A DNA stretch of 64,000 bases from Lineus longissimus (lineage: Eukaryota > Nemertea > Pilidiophora > Heteronemertea > Lineidae), in assembly GCF_910592395.1 (NCBI RefSeq), contig NC_088318.1, forward strand, positions 12,092,349 to 12,156,348, in the 5' to 3' direction. The position numbers and the translations under genes are program-made. Of this stretch, positions 24,735 through 38,257 are shown piece after piece. Positions within the stretch are counted from its first letter, which is position 1, and each line of letters begins with the position of its first letter. The notes beneath the pieces were generated by a model, which saw only the letters and a list, made by a program, of their open reading frames with translations, was not told where the DNA came from and did not search any database.

Positions 24735-27700
24735 TAATATGTAAAGTCAAGAACTTAGTGAGCCCCCCTTTAGGTCGGGGGAGCTCCCCCGAACCCCCCT
24801 ACGAGCATATGTTAAGTGCAAGCTCTAACAACTACAGCTGTTACAATGGGGGGACACCCCCCAAACCCCCTCCGTCGACATAGGTTTTTACCAGTGCGTT
24901 GGGGGGAAGCTCCCCCCAAACCCCCCCCGGTGGACAGTCAACTAGCCCTTCTGTGTCATACTGCTGGAGGGGGGGGGGGGGGTGCGATGGGACCATCCAT
25001 ATAGTTCCTTCCGACACATTTTTGTTTTGGTAATGTAATACATTGTGATTGACCTTATTCACGGGAATCGGGCGTTTCCAGTGATATACGACACAAATGG
25101 GTTGTCCTCATGCATTCACTTTCGAAACGCATTTTAAAATAGATGTTACGTCCTGTTAATGGGGCACGTCATCATCGCGTACATTTGGGAAAAACTCCCT
25201 AACGAGACCGGAGCAGACGGCTGAAAGTAGTTTAATTATTGGCCGCTAGGGTACAGAATGTACGTCGCTCACCCGAATTTTTCACGCAACTATAGCTAAA
25301 TAGAGCTAGTTCTAGTTTGTGATTCAATTTGATACTTCAGATTTGGGCAGTAGACCAATATAACTTAGTCGTCAGTGTGGTTTTAAGCTGGAAAAACGTA
25401 TTTGTTTTTCTTAAAGTGCCTTTTTTGGACGGGTGTGTGCGATTGTTTTGTTTTTATGTCACGTGACCTCGATCATGTCGACACAAAATTGAAATAAACC
25501 ACCCTTTTCTGTCATTATTTAGGACGGATATTTCTCTGATAAAAATATTAATATAATTGGCCAATTTCTTAGGCATATGATGTAGCGAATTCCCATGAAG
25601 ATTTAAATTAATTTCAACCAATGGGATAGCAACCACCACCGGAAGATCGCGGAGAAATCGGTAAACTCAACGGAGTTAATTCAGAAAAATACCAAAAAAA
25701 ATTGTTTGTTGGATATACAATATTTACTCTCTTTATTTCACTTCATTTACATTATATACTCCCGCACACACGTGTATCTTAAGAGCCCCTCCTAAAGGGG
25801 GTCTTAATATGTAAAGTCAAGAACTTAGTGAGCCCCCCTTTAGGTCGGGGGAGCTCCCCCGAACCCCCCTACGAGCATATGTTAAGTGCAAGCTCTAACA
25901 ACTACAGCTGTTACAATGGGGGGACACCCCCCAAACCCCCCTCCGTCGACATAGGTTTTTACCAGTGCGTTGGGGGGAAGCTCCCCCCAAACCCCCCCCC
26001 CGGTGAACAGTCAACTAGCCCTTCTGTGTCGTACTGCTGGGGGGGGGGGGGTGCGATGGGACCTGCATCCATATAGTTCCTTCCGACACATTTTTGTTTT
26101 GGTAATGTAATACATTGTGATTGACCTTATTCACGGGAATCGGGCGTTTCCAGTGATATACGACACAAATGGGTTGTCCTCATGCATTCACTTTCGAAAC
26201 GCATTTTAAAATAGATGTTACGTCCTGTTAATGGGGCACGTCATCATCGCGTACATTTGGGAAAAACTCCCTAACGAGACCGGAGCAGACGGCTGAAAGT
26301 AGTTTAATTATTGGCCGCTAGGGTACAGAATGTACGTCGCTCACCCGAATTTTTCACGCAACTATAGCTAAATAGAGCTAGTTCTAGTTTGTGATTCAAT
26401 TTGATACTTCAGATTTGGGCAGTAGACCAATATAACTTAGTCGTCAGTGTGGTTTTAAGCTGGAAAAACGTATTTGTTTTTCTTAAAGTGCCTTTTTTGG
26501 ACGGGTGTGTGCGATTGTTTTGTTTTTATGTCACGTGACCTCGATCATGTCGCCACAAAATTGAAATAAACCACCCTTTTCTGTCATTATTTAGGACGGA
26601 TATTTCTCTGATAAAAATATTAATATAATTGGCCAATTTCTTAGGCATATGATGTAGCGAATTCCCATGAAGATTTAAATTAATTTCAACCAATGGGATA
26701 GCAACCACCACCGGAAGATCGCGGAGAAATCGGTAAACTCAACGGAGTTAATTCAGAAAAATACCAAAAAAAATTGTTTGTAGGATATACAATCTCTCTT
26801 TATTTCTCATCATTCATTTACATTATCTACTCCCGCACACACGTGTATCTTAAGAGCCCCTCCTAAAGGGGGGCTTATTAATATGTAAAGTCAAGGACTT
26901 AGTGAGCCCCCCTTTAGGTCGGGGGAGCTCCCCCGAACCCCCCTACGAGCATATGTTAAGTGCAAGCTCTAACAACTACAGCTGTTACAATGGGGGGGGG
27001 GACACCCCCCAAACCCCCCTCCGTCGACATAGGTTTTTACCAGTGCGTTGGGGGGAAGCTCCCCCCAAACCCCCCCGGTGGACAGTCAACTAGCCCTTCT
27101 GTGTCATACTGCTGGAGGGGGGGTGCGATGGGACCATCCATATAGTTCCTTCCGACACATTTTTGTTTTGGTAATTAATGTAATACATTGTGATTGTCCT
27201 TATTCACGGGAATCGGGCGTTTCCAGTGATATACGACACTTAAATGGATTGTCCTAATGCATTCACTTTGGAAACGCATTTTAAAATAGATGTCACGTCC
27301 TGTTAATGGGGCACGTCATCATCGCGTACATTTGGGAAAAACTCCCTAACGAGACCGGAGCAGACGGCTGAAAGTAGTTTATTTATTGGCCGCTAGGGTA
27401 CAGAATGTACGTCGCTCACCCGAATTTTTCACGCAACTATAGCTAAATAGAGCTAGTTCTAGTTTGTGATTCATTTTGATACTTCAGATTTGGGCAGTAG
27501 ACCAATATAACTTAGTCGTCAGTGTGGTTTTAAGCTGGAAAAACGTATTTATTTTTCTTAAAGTGCCTTTTTTGGACGGGTGTGTGCGATTGTTTTGTTT
27601 TTATGTCACGTGACCTCGATCATGTCGACACAAAATTGAAATAAACCACCCCTTTCTGTCATTATTTAGGACGGATATTTCTCTGATAAAAATGTTAGTA

Positions 27701-27960
27701 TAATTGGCCAATTTCTTAGGCATATGATGTAGCGAATTCCCATGAAGATTTAAATTAATTTAAATTAATTTCAACCAATGGGATAGCAACCACCACCGGA
27801 AGATCGCGGAGAAATCGGTAAACTCAACGGAGTTAATTCAGAAAAATACCAAAAAAAATTGTTTGTAGGATATACAATAGTTACTCTCTTTATTTCTAAT
27901 CATTCACTATATACTCCCGCACACACGTGTATCTTAAGAGCCCCTCCTAAGAGGGGGGCT
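24735..27960. repeat. Three tandem units of about 1.07 kb
   Basis: Units start at 24735, 25805 and 26879 (TAATATGTAAAGTCAAG), giving periods of 1070 and 1074 bp; the third ends near 27960. Units are almost identical, differing mainly in G/C homopolymer lengths and a few short indels. Each has a G/C-tract-rich head with mirror blocks (GGGGGAGCTCCCCCGAACCC; GGGGGGAAGCTCCCCCC), an AT-rich body with TTATGTCACGTGAC, and an end AGCCCCTCCTAAAGGGGGG. No coding capacity is seen. The first unit begins only about 50 bp upstream of the ATG of the exon at 24509-24683, so it may overlap that promoter. Confidence 0.85.
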
Positions 27961-28335
27961 TATCACGAATGAATATCACCTATGCCTCCCAGGGCTGATT
28001 TCAGGGGCGTACATATAACTAGTGGTCTTAGGGGGCAAAAGACTGTATGATTCTCTTTAACTTTCGGCCTAAATCACGGTCAAAAACACATTTTAGGCAT
28101 CCGCTGGTAAGGGAACCGCAGTTGTACACATAATCTAGAAGAGCATCAGACTTGTTAGACCAATACTTCGTCCCCAAAAGATGTACAACGTAGCGGATCG
28201 AGGCTATATAATGTGCTACCGACTTGTGGTCGGAAGGTCGGAGGCCCACGGCTCGGCAGTGCCACTGGTTTCAACTGGCAAGTGTATGACGCGCGCGTTT
28301 TTGGTCGTCTTCTCATGTGGGAGGGGGAGGAACGA

Positions 28336-28361
28336 GGCCGGTCGACTGAATCTGGAGCGTA
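28336..28361 (+). repeat. SINE-like module GGCCGGTC, copy 3 (diverged)
   Basis: GGCCGGTCGACTGAATCTGG followed by AGCGTAG; a diverged relative of the module at 14979, 21081 and 29558. Confidence 0.4.
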
Positions 28362-29557
28362 GATTTTTGATTCAACGGACAAATAGGTTCTTTTGATTTT
28401 ACTGAAAAGTACATTACATTGCCTTTTTCATGGTGGTTAACATATGCGCTAGAATTCTTTTTCCTCAGAGTAAAAAGAATATGGGGCGTGAACTTGGCAA
28501 AATTCTTGAACTTTTTTGCCTGACGTTGTCATAGAATTTAATGTCTTCTTATGCGCCGGTTTTTCCAGCCTGGAGCAAGTCGTACAGGCTAATCAAGAAT
28601 CATATATCCCAAATCTTACTTTTTTCTCTGTAAATCCCCTTATTTTCACGGCCCTGGTAGAGGGGAATTCATCATTTTCATATTTGGCGAATGGACTCAT
28701 AGTTTTCCAATAATATCAACAATTTTCGCTCCCATGAAGTTCCCAACTCTACTCCCCCGCGAAAATATTAAACTCGGGAATGGTGTACAAAATGAAAGCT
28801 GGTCGACACTGGCAGGCACTTGAAATTAAGAGCTCAATAGCGAGTTTCAGCAAAGAAAAAAAATCTCTCCTGTATGACTGACTTAACCGTATCGATTTTA
28901 CGTATGATGTAACGTAATTTTTGTAGCGGTCATACGTATAAAACCGATACTGATACGTAACACGAGCGTGAAATTCACCCCTGCTGAACGTGTGTTGTCA
29001 GTGGTGGGGGTCCAGTGCCTTTGTCACTTGAGTCGATTGGGGGGCGGGCAGGGGGGGGGGGGGCTATTGAGGCTTTGATTTCACGTGCCTGTGGCTGTAG
29101 CAGGAAACTGATGAGGCAATACTGAGATAGGCCTGGGCAGAAACTCACCTGAAGGCCACGGGTGCTGTATTATCCTTTATAGTTCAACGGAGTCCGGGTC
29201 GGCGGTGTCACAGTGGCTCCAAGGCTCGAGGGTCAAGATTTTATAGTTCTGGGCTGCGCCTCTGATCCAGTAGCAATGTGACTAAAAAATTATGACTAGA
29301 ATCTGTTTTCAACTACAGGTCAATTCCTGTACTATGCATAGTATCAATCAGTATATACGTTATGGACGGTGATATGAATTATGACTGTTTGTTGATACAC
29401 ACATAGATCTTCGGTATCTTGACCGACGCGGCGGGGGAAATTCCCATGTGCAATGTCAACTTCACTTGCCAAGCACGCCAGTAAGACTACCCAGGCAGTC
29501 CGTTTTGTCATCCTATTCCCACACATAGGCCTGTACTTCTTCTCCTGCACGTGAGAA

Positions 29558-29583
29558 GGCCGGTCCACTGCTGCCGGAGTGTA
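29558..29583 (+). repeat. SINE-like module GGCCGGTC, copy 4
   Basis: GGCCGGTCCACTGCTGCC followed by GGAGTGTAA, a close match to 21081-21108. Confidence 0.5.
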
Positions 29584-30369
29584 ATACTATGTATGATACT
29601 AATTGTTGGCGGTGTTGGAATGATAATTATACCCTAGGCCCTTTCTCCTTGTTTCTGATATAGAATGAGGGGGGGGGGTATAGTGAAACACAGAACAAAA
29701 CATCCTTATCATTACCATCTTACCCCAATAAGTCAACAATCTCCACATCTTGGAAGTGGGATTCAGTGGTTTAGGTTGTCCAGTGATTATGTGTCTTCCC
29801 TGAGGCATGCACGGACAGCAGCACAGCTTGCTTTTCGGTCTCAGGGGAGGGGGGGGGGGCAAATGATACTTTCCGAAATCTCGCTGGCTCCCAGTTGTAC
29901 CCAGAGATGAAGCAGCCTGGGGCATGGGATCATGTATAAAAGCAAAAGCAAGAGAGACAGATTTGATTTTTAATTTTATTAATGCACTCATATATAGTTA
30001 TTAACATTACATAGCATGCAACAGTATATCAACTGAACATTCGACTTCCAAAATAACCAAATCATTTGAAATTTCCTCATCATTATACCTAAAATGGTAA
30101 AAATTGCATTATAAACATTTCCAGGCTCCAAGACTAGACTTGAAAATGCTTTTAGGAAATCAACTCCACATGTATTTCAATATATATACATGTACTATCA
30201 AGACTATCATGAGAATTATACATGTACATGTTGTTGTACTCTAGACGTCATGCAAAAATGCGAAGTATACTCACATGTGCATAGAATGTTCTAAGTTTGA
30301 AATATATTTCATGTTTCATATTCAATCCTGAGAACTACCATATATTTGATAGATCTCAACAGTGGCACC

Positions 30370-31097
30370 TTCAGCCATAACCACAACTGCAAACTTTCCC
30401 ATAAACCCATGAGACATTTACATGTTACTCTATCTGCATCCACACACAGTTTGAAACTAACCTGACACATTGTCCTAAATTAATGCCATAATGGCCAACC
30501 GGAACATCAAGAATGTCCTCATATTTAAAGTATATCTCCTGGACATGAGCTTAGTAACATCCTAAAATTCAAAAAGATTCTCCATAGTCCTCTCAAAACT
30601 GGAACCTTCAAACAAAGCATCATGCCTAGTATCAAGTTCAAAGATATTTCCATAGTTCTCAACATTGCATCTTTTACCGGTAGGTTGATTTCAATAAGAG
30701 TACCTGCACTTTCTTTGCACTTCCCAGAAAGTTGTGGGAGGAGACACTATAATAGAGTGGCCGATCACCAGGACCGGGAACTCAGCATGCAACACTGGTA
30801 TCTAATGTACAGCCATAACCATATCTGCACAATTTCTTATAAACCCGTAATGGGCCATACACATGTAGCTCTATGTACATCCACACCCCTATTCACACAT
30901 AGGTTGAACTCATTATTGTCCTAAATGAATGGCCATCCAAAATCAAGAATGTCCTGAAGTTTAAAATATGTTTCCATAGTTCTCAAGATTGGCTCCTTCA
31001 GACCAAGCAGCATGTCTGGAACCATCCATCTCACCAGCATGACGATTCCCAGCAGTCAGAGCGTGATTCCTCCCACCAATCGTAGCCTTGCACTCGG
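30370..31097 (-). repeat. Nested tandem duplications of the ZNFX1 last exon / 3' UTR
   Basis: A 167-bp segment at 30931-31097 repeats 31098-31264 almost perfectly. It copies the end of the ZNFX1 last coding exon including its stop codon, but not the splice acceptor. Older, diverged copies lie at about 30530-30680 (TTTCCATAGTTCTCAA and GGAACCTTCAAACAAAGCAT). The blocks at 30375-30545 and 30805-30970 are also related (CAGCCATAACCA ... CAAGAATGTCCT). The copies are non-coding fragments, probably within or beyond the 3' UTR. Confidence 0.8.
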
Positions 31098-31127
31098 GGC
31101 CATCCAAAATCAAGAATGTCCTGAAGT

Positions 31128-34100
31128 TTAAAATATGTTTCCATAGTTCCCAAGATTGGCTCCTTCAGACCAAGCAGCATGTCTGGAACCATCCATCTCA
31201 CCAGCATGACGATTCCCAGCAGTCAGAGCGTGATTCCTCCCACCAATCGTAGCCTTGCACTCGGGGCACTTGGTTTCTACCATGGCTCCTCCACAGTCCC
31301 CAATGGCGTAAGGATGCCCTGCAAGAAAATGAAGCATTTTAAAAATCACATGTAGTTCGGCCAAAACCTGTCTTCTACGGAACAGAGACAAGGAGATCTT
31401 GAAATGCAACCATCAGCAATTCAAAGATTGTCAAGGCAGTTTGTGACACCAATGCCTAAGCTGATTGGACTGTGGCATGCTTATGGGACTGCTTGGCAGA
31501 TCTGTGTTGACATAAGTGGAAAGTTCATTTCAAAGCAAGAAAATTGTTAATGGTGTAATCCCTTTACAGTAACAAGAATCACATTTCTGCTCTTTTGGAT
31601 AAAAACTAAACCTGAAAGATTGCAGTCTATTCAGGAAATTTTATGCGCAAACCAAAAACTGAAACTAAAGGAATAATATAACCAGTGAGCGAAGCCATCC
31701 TTTAAAAGATGGAAAAAGACTAAACTCACCATTTGGGCACTTGTACCAATGTCCTTGAGACATGCCCATGGCCTTGACAATCATCACACGTTCATCTTCT
31801 GAAATGCCAAGCCCACTTTTCGGGATGTGCTTCTCGACTTCGATGACAACCTTGTCCACTGCAGTCTCTGCTTCATCTGTAAATTTTGTTCCATTTGTAA
31901 TGGAATCGAGCATCATTTGCAGATTACCAAACACTTGTGCTGGCATGCAGTTTTGGAATCCTCCATCAATAATCTTCTGGAGATATAGTGTGAGTTTGGT
32001 TGCCTTAGACAGCCTAGTGACTTCCATTTGAAAATCATTCACTTGCTGTTCACTGATGCGTTGGCAAAGTTTCAACAGGCGCTCCTCAATCAGGTTGCAG
32101 TCGTCAACAAGTTTCTCTCCACGGGGCTTGCCACGGAGATGTGCAGCAACATCTTTGCGTACCTTCTCAAGGTGCCTAAGGAATTCAAGGGTGTTTTCGA
32201 TAAGGTCAAGAGTTGCCATGGTGACATTCGGTCGATCCAATTCACCTTTTATGCGAGACCTGGCGTTGTAGGGACCAAGGTGAATTTGGTGTAACAGGCC
32301 GTTGAGATGGATATGCCTGTCTTTCACCAGATGCCGTTCTCCCAGTATATGCACCTTCACAGCCTCAATATCCTTTAGGGTTTGCTTCACAATGCTGCCA
32401 TAACGAAGATGTTTACGTATGGGAATGCTGCACCGAGGGCACTTTTTCATCTGGATGCTGATTCCCTCTGGTCCAACTGCCTCTTCTCTTGCATCCATCC
32501 ACTGATCCATTCCTCCTACTTCAATGACATGGCCACAGTCCTCGAGCTGGATGAACCTGGCATCAGGTTCATCTTCATCTCCAAAAAGTACCTCAGTGAC
32601 CTCATCTTTATTGCACTCCCTGCAGAGTTTAGGGCATGGCTCACCACACAAACCAATACAGAAATGCCTGCAACGAAGACGCCTGAGGCAGGGTTGGTCA
32701 CATCTTGGGCGATCACAGAGCTCATGACAAACCTTGTTGCATTGGTAATGCGGACAGCTCCACTGGCAATGCTCATTGCATGGAATACATGGTTCTCCAC
32801 ATCTTTTTGTGCACTTGCTATGGATGCAGCGGTTCAGACACTTCTCTTCACATGGCGGACACTCCTTGGTACAAGGGAACTTGCAATTGTGGCCACACAC
32901 TAGTGTTCTCCCACATGTTTGCCGACAAGCTGCATGGATTCGCCCCTGAAGACAATCTCCACATGTCCCAGGACAGGGATGGAGACAACTCAGTAGTGTT
33001 TCACACTTCTTTGGACATGGCGTCGTAGTCACATCAACATGGCATTGAACAGGACTTTTGCAGCCACAGGGCCAAGTCTTCTGAACTTGAGACTGGCATT
33101 TGGCAGTGTGCGCTTCACCACATGAGTTTCCACATCGGTGCCCACACAGAAGAGTGTGTTTACATGGAGATTTACAAATGACGAGAGCTGGATCTTCGTG
33201 ACAATAAACTACTTGATCATGGTTACATCTTGGTAAACGCTTCCTACACCTCTCTTTGCAAGAACCACATTTCTCATGGCATATCTTTCTGCACTTGTGA
33301 CCTTCTGGGCATCTCTTTTCACATGGCTTGTAGCATTTGGTCAGTTTGTGGTCAGCGTTCTTCACATGGCAAGCAGACGGACACTGGTGTCCACATGACA
33401 GCCGATGATCACATGGCTTTGAGCATCCTCCCTCTGGTGCCTTGTTGAAATCCTCAGCAACTTTCGTTGGGATGGTTACGTCTGGATGATTTGGACACTG
33501 TAGTACAAGTTGAGGACCATACATTTTGTTCTCTACGAGGAGTTGAATTGTTTTGCTCCAATCTTCAGAATTCTTCATCATCATGTCAAAGTTACCAATG
33601 ACATACATAGCCTTCTTGGCTCTAGAGAGTGCCACACAGATTCGATTCTGAATCTTAAGGAATCCTAACCTTCCTTCATTGTTGCTTCTGACCAAAGACA
33701 GGAGGATGATGTCGTTCTCTTCTCCTTGGTAGTTGTCAACCACGGTGATCTTGACACCTTCGAATGTTTTCTTATCCATGACGCTTTTATCTTTCAAGGC
33801 AAATAACTGCCCTGTATATGGCGTCAGGACAGTGATCTGAGAAGGAGCATATCCTTGAAGTAGTAGATGCTTGCAAAGTCGGGCAATGTACTCGGCTTCA
33901 TGCTTGTTGGAGTGACTCCGGGAATCTAGGTCTTCCTTTTCCTTCATATGGTGGTTAATGAAAAACATGTTTGTTGACACCCCCTTTATGTCTTCGTACT
34001 TTAGGACATTCTGATGGTCACGTAAGTCTGGGTAGATGAGCTTGATCAGGTTTGATATCTCCGGTCGCATGCGGTGTTGGTACTGGAGGCATTCAAGGTG

Positions 34101-37100
34101 CAATTCATTCTTCACCATTCGCTCAAACAGAGAAATGTCCAAGTTGTAATGCATCGCTAGTTCATAGACTGCTGGAGATGGACGGAGCTGCTTGTGGTCA
34201 CCAATTAGAATGACATGTTGACATCCTCTGCTAAGCGTGGTAATGATGTGTGACTCCAATACCTCGGCAGCTTCTTCGACTATTACAATCCTTGGCTGTA
34301 TTTCTTGCATCACTGTACGATACTTAGCTGCACCAGTTGTGGTCATTCCAATGACTGTGGCTGTGCGCATGATAGCCAAGTCCTCCTGATCTCTGGCTTC
34401 CCGCATTCTTGCAGTAGCTTGTGAGTACAGCTCTTGTTGTCTCTCAATGTTTGCATTGATTTCTTGGAGGTACTTGCCGATCCAGTGTCTATACAGACGC
34501 CATCTGTCCTGGTAACCCAACTGCCAGATGCGGTGAACATTCGCTGCATCTTCCTCTTTCATTGCATCACATGATTTTAGCTGCCTCTTCAGCTGCTCCT
34601 TACGCTTCTTTGGTTTGGCTGCCCTTTGCCACCCACCTGCCTCTGCTATTTCTGTGTCCATGTCTGATTCTTCCAAACCAAGCAAACCAATTCCAGCAAC
34701 TATGGCATTCGGGTCAGTATAATAGAAAGGATCCAGTTCATCATCCATCTTTCTTTGGTCTTCAATGAAATCAAGATCACCCTCAACCTCAAGTTCTTCA
34801 TCCTCCATGTCATCATCAAGCACCTCCTCATCCACTGCCTCGGGATTTTCAGGCTCAACAAAATCACTTAATGCTGACTTTCCGAAGCCTAACCATTCTG
34901 CCATCAAGCACACTCTACCATCCACTACATCAGTTAGCTCAAGCAGGGATCTCCAATGTTGGTCATTGATGTGTTTCCTGAGGTGTTCTTCGTGTATGAT
35001 TCCTTTTTCTACAACCTCCGACTTCTGGACAGTTGTCTCCAATGTAGCTTGAAGCTTTTTCATATCATCAAAGGCTGCTCGAAGACCATCATGGACTAGA
35101 CGGGGAACTTCTTTCTTCTCTTTTACTTTGCTACGTACACTGCGCATTGTGTACTTCTTGAGGACTTCGCTGTTACTTCTACCTCCAACACGCAGCAGAT
35201 TCTTGTCGTAGAACTTGGTCACTTCTTCCAGAAACTGGTCAAGGGCATGATTGGTGTAGCAAACGACTAATACTGGTCGTCTATCTTCCACATGGGTTAT
35301 GGGGTCCTCAGTCCAGACCTTATGGTTGTGCAGCAACACTTCTATCACCTTCAGTCCTATAAAAGTCTTTCCTGTACCTGGGGGGCCCTGGATGATGGAA
35401 AATTCCTTTGTCAGGCATGTCTTTAGAGCTTTCAGTTGTGATTCATCAACCCCAAGCTGTTCTGCGCCGGGCCAGGATGCATCATGCAGGATTGGGATGC
35501 GCCTTGCAAACTGGGCAGCTGCTGTGAAAACATATCGCGTTTCTGGCTCATCATCATCATCATCATCATCATCATCAGTGTCATCAGCTTCAGCATTTCT
35601 TAGCCTTCTCTCTTTAGTCGTTCCTTGGATGATAGGTCGAAGATCATAAATGGAACGGGGTCCCAGATATTCTGGTGGACGGATCACCCTTTCACAATCC
35701 ACAATATACCTTTTGAATGGCATATTATCATCATTGGTGTCTTGAAGACCTTTTAGGATATGCCTGTATGCTTCAAAGTAGGCTGATGTCTCCAACATTG
35801 TGTACGATAACTCCATGTTGCGGACGGCCGCAGCAACATCCTCATTGAAGTCCTCAAACTTGATTTCTAGTTCACCGACCTTCTCAAGATCTTCTGGTTT
35901 CCTATCGGTAACTGTAGCAAAAAGCAAGGTTTGAAAGTTATCCCGCGAAAGGCACACGAGTGATCCAAAGATCAGTCGTTTTGAAAATTTCCACTTGACA
36001 TTCTTCAGCAGTTTGGTGTCCAAACGAATCCTGTACGTCAGGCCATTGTTTGTACAAACTGGCCGGATAATGTGAATGTTTGTGTAGACACGAACGTTTT
36101 GAAGTCTGGCTTTCCTGTCTTCCATATCGATGTAGTGTTGGCGATACTCTTTCAGACCATCTCGTAGAGGGCGCACAAAATCTTCTCGCAGCAGGCGGAA
36201 CTGCACATCCAGATAATGATCAACATTGAGATATTGTCCACGAGCCTTGTTTCGACGGAGCCATAGTGCCGCATCATCTCTTGATCTGATGAACAGATCC
36301 CCACGCGTTGGGGCTATAGGTATGGTGCGGAAGTCATTCGGGGGCTGCTCTTCATCCCTTCTGTCAGGATATCCTCTTCGCTTCTGTTCTGGAACTGGAG
36401 GTTCAACTCTATTAGAACTCTCTTCTAAGAGTGCCTTTACTTCCTCCACCTTGCCTTCGATATCCTGATCAATGATACTGGTCTTAGCACGCAGCATTCT
36501 GATTGATTGCTCAATTGTCGATAGACAAAGAAAGACTTTATCATAGGCATGGTTCGGAATCCTCTGCAGCAATTGGGAACACAACTCCAATACATCTTTA
36601 ATTGGTTTTGCAAATTGTTCCTGTTCATGCACTGACCTTTCCTTGGTCATTTCTAGGAAACGTGTTGGGATAATACGGTCTATGAAATCAGTGTCATGTA
36701 CCATAGTAAGGACATGTACTAGAGTCTCCACAACCATAGTGCACTGACAACCTCTGCTTAGAACAGCCAAGACAAGATTAACCCAATCTTTTTTCATGGG
36801 AAACACAAGAATTTCTTTCATTCCATTCATGTTTCTATTGAGTGACATCAAAATATCATCTGGGCCCTCCTCTAACAGTAGCTTTAATTTGGTGTAGCCA
36901 ATTCTTGGAGGGCCTCTCGGTCTGTTAACATCCTCTGCCCTGAAAAGGACAAGGATTGGGTAAATGAAAAGGTCAGGGCATGGTGCTCAACAAGGATAGG
37001 ATGGGTTTTCAAGTCTTTTTTACTCAGCCCAATTTCACCATGATGGCTGGCAAAAATGATTGCGTCCAATTATAGGCAAAGACATTTCAGACCTTTACCT

Positions 37101-37358
37101 TGCTACATCTCAGAGGCAGGGTTCTTATGTATTTTTTCACGTAGAAAAAACAATAACTTACCTTTGACCACCACGGCCTTCCTGTCCATTTCCTTGCTCT
37201 TGATCACCTCTGCCCTCTCCGCCATAGCCACCTCTGCCCCTGCCTCGCTGCCCACCATTTCCTCCCCGGCCACGTCCTCGACCACCACCTCCCTGTCCCC
37301 CACCGCCACGGCCTCTCCCACGTCCACGGTAGGGACGACCTCCTCCATAGTCTGCCAT
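31128..37358 (-). CDS. ZNFX1: ZNFX1: NFX1-type zinc-finger-containing SF1 helicase, complete, three exons
   Basis: Exons (minus) 37358-37162, 36939-31730 and 31318-31128 join in frame (phases 2 and 1) to give 1865 aa, close to the usual vertebrate length of about 1900. Residues 1-65 are Arg/Gly-rich (RGRGRGRGGGG). A helical N-terminal region precedes the SF1 helicase core: Walker A GPPGTGKT near 580-590, VIVEEAAEVLE near 955, GDHKQLRP, VDNYQGEEND, and VALSRAKK near 1170. About 1235-1510 is a Cys/His array of NFX1-type fingers (GCSKPCDHRLSCGHQC and repeats). The C-terminus has a conserved finger, GHWYKCPNGHPYAIGDCGG, spanning the last junction. A poly-Asp run lies near 520. The family acts in RNA surveillance: an interferon-inducible dsRNA sensor in mammals, and inherited small-RNA silencing in C. 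elegans. An acceptor at 37377-37378 suggests a 5' UTR intron. Confidence 0.96.
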
Positions 37359-37378
37359 CAGAACTAACTAGAAACACT

Positions 37379-38257
37379 GAAACAAAAAAGCAGTGTTGTT
37401 GAGGGGAAAAAGTAGACCAGAGCTGCTGGGTCACCAGTTGACTCATTTGCAGTCACCAGGTCAGGGAACTAGATCCAGAGTTCAACTAAGTGGCAAGAAA
37501 TATTTTTGGAGAAGTGTGAATAGTTAGAACCGATGTACTGCATGTGAGATAGTAGAGATACTCCTAGTCACTTTTAATTTGCCCCGCTAGCCTCCATCCT
37601 ATACCCTTCTTTGAAGATTTCCTCTGCACATTCAGCTCAGTTGAACACAGCAGGTCGCTACCTGTGACCTCAACCCTACCAGTCCGTTTTTTAACCATTT
37701 CCCCAGCGGTTTTAAACAGATTCCTTATCTCATTAGTCTGATCAGTGAGATAGAGACAGACATGAGAGACCACTCAGTCACTAAGGAAGGTCACCGCTGG
37801 TTTCCAAAGATACATTGGGACAGAGCTCTTCGGGTCACAAGTTGACCCATGTCAATTTCGTACAACTGGAATAGTTATGTTGTAGCATGGATAAGTACGC
37901 TATGTTGCAGGCACAAATCAAGAGGTTGGGAATAGGGGGGGGGGGGGGGATGAAGGTGTAACCTGAGCATACAGACCGGAGGCATGTCACAGTTGGGGAT
38001 CTGTGATGTGCCTGAGTTGTGTTTTTTAAATTGACCATCCAGATCTAAGGGTTTCATATTGTCCCATTTGTTGCCCTCTAGTGGGATCATTAGCAACCAA
38101 CTGTGTCTTGAGTTTAGTGAGTTATTCCTACATATGGTTGCTATGGTAACATAGGCCTTAAATTGAACATGTCAGAATAATTTAACAAATGGAATAGGGA
38201 GAAATTGAAGCAGCAGACAGAGGTTGGTATGGTTGACTATTCAAATAAGACCAAATA
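37379..38257. other. ZNFX1 upstream region; no gene seen
   Basis: It probably contains the ZNFX1 5' UTR intron and promoter. A poly-G run lies at 37935-37949. No further coding exon is supported. Confidence 0.4.

Larger units (their letters stand above)
27961..30360. other. Gene-poor stretch downstream of ZNFX1
   Basis: No gene is recognised. It holds two GGCCGGTC modules (28336-28361, 29558-29583) and three poly-G runs (29051-29063, 29669-29678, 29849-29859). A minus-strand frame with a hydrophobic start (MTKRTAWVVLLACLASEV, near 29509) could look like a signal peptide, but it lacks a good start context and homology. Confidence 0.4.

Noticed and set aside
29344-29568. Small secreted-peptide-like frame (MTKRTAWVVLLACLASEV)
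   Set aside because: The hydrophobic start could be chance; start context is weak, it overlaps a SINE-like module, and no homologue is recognised.
35540-35575. (ATC)n run inside ZNFX1 as a frame-disrupting microsatellite
   Set aside because: It stays in frame and encodes a poly-Asp run within an otherwise intact protein.
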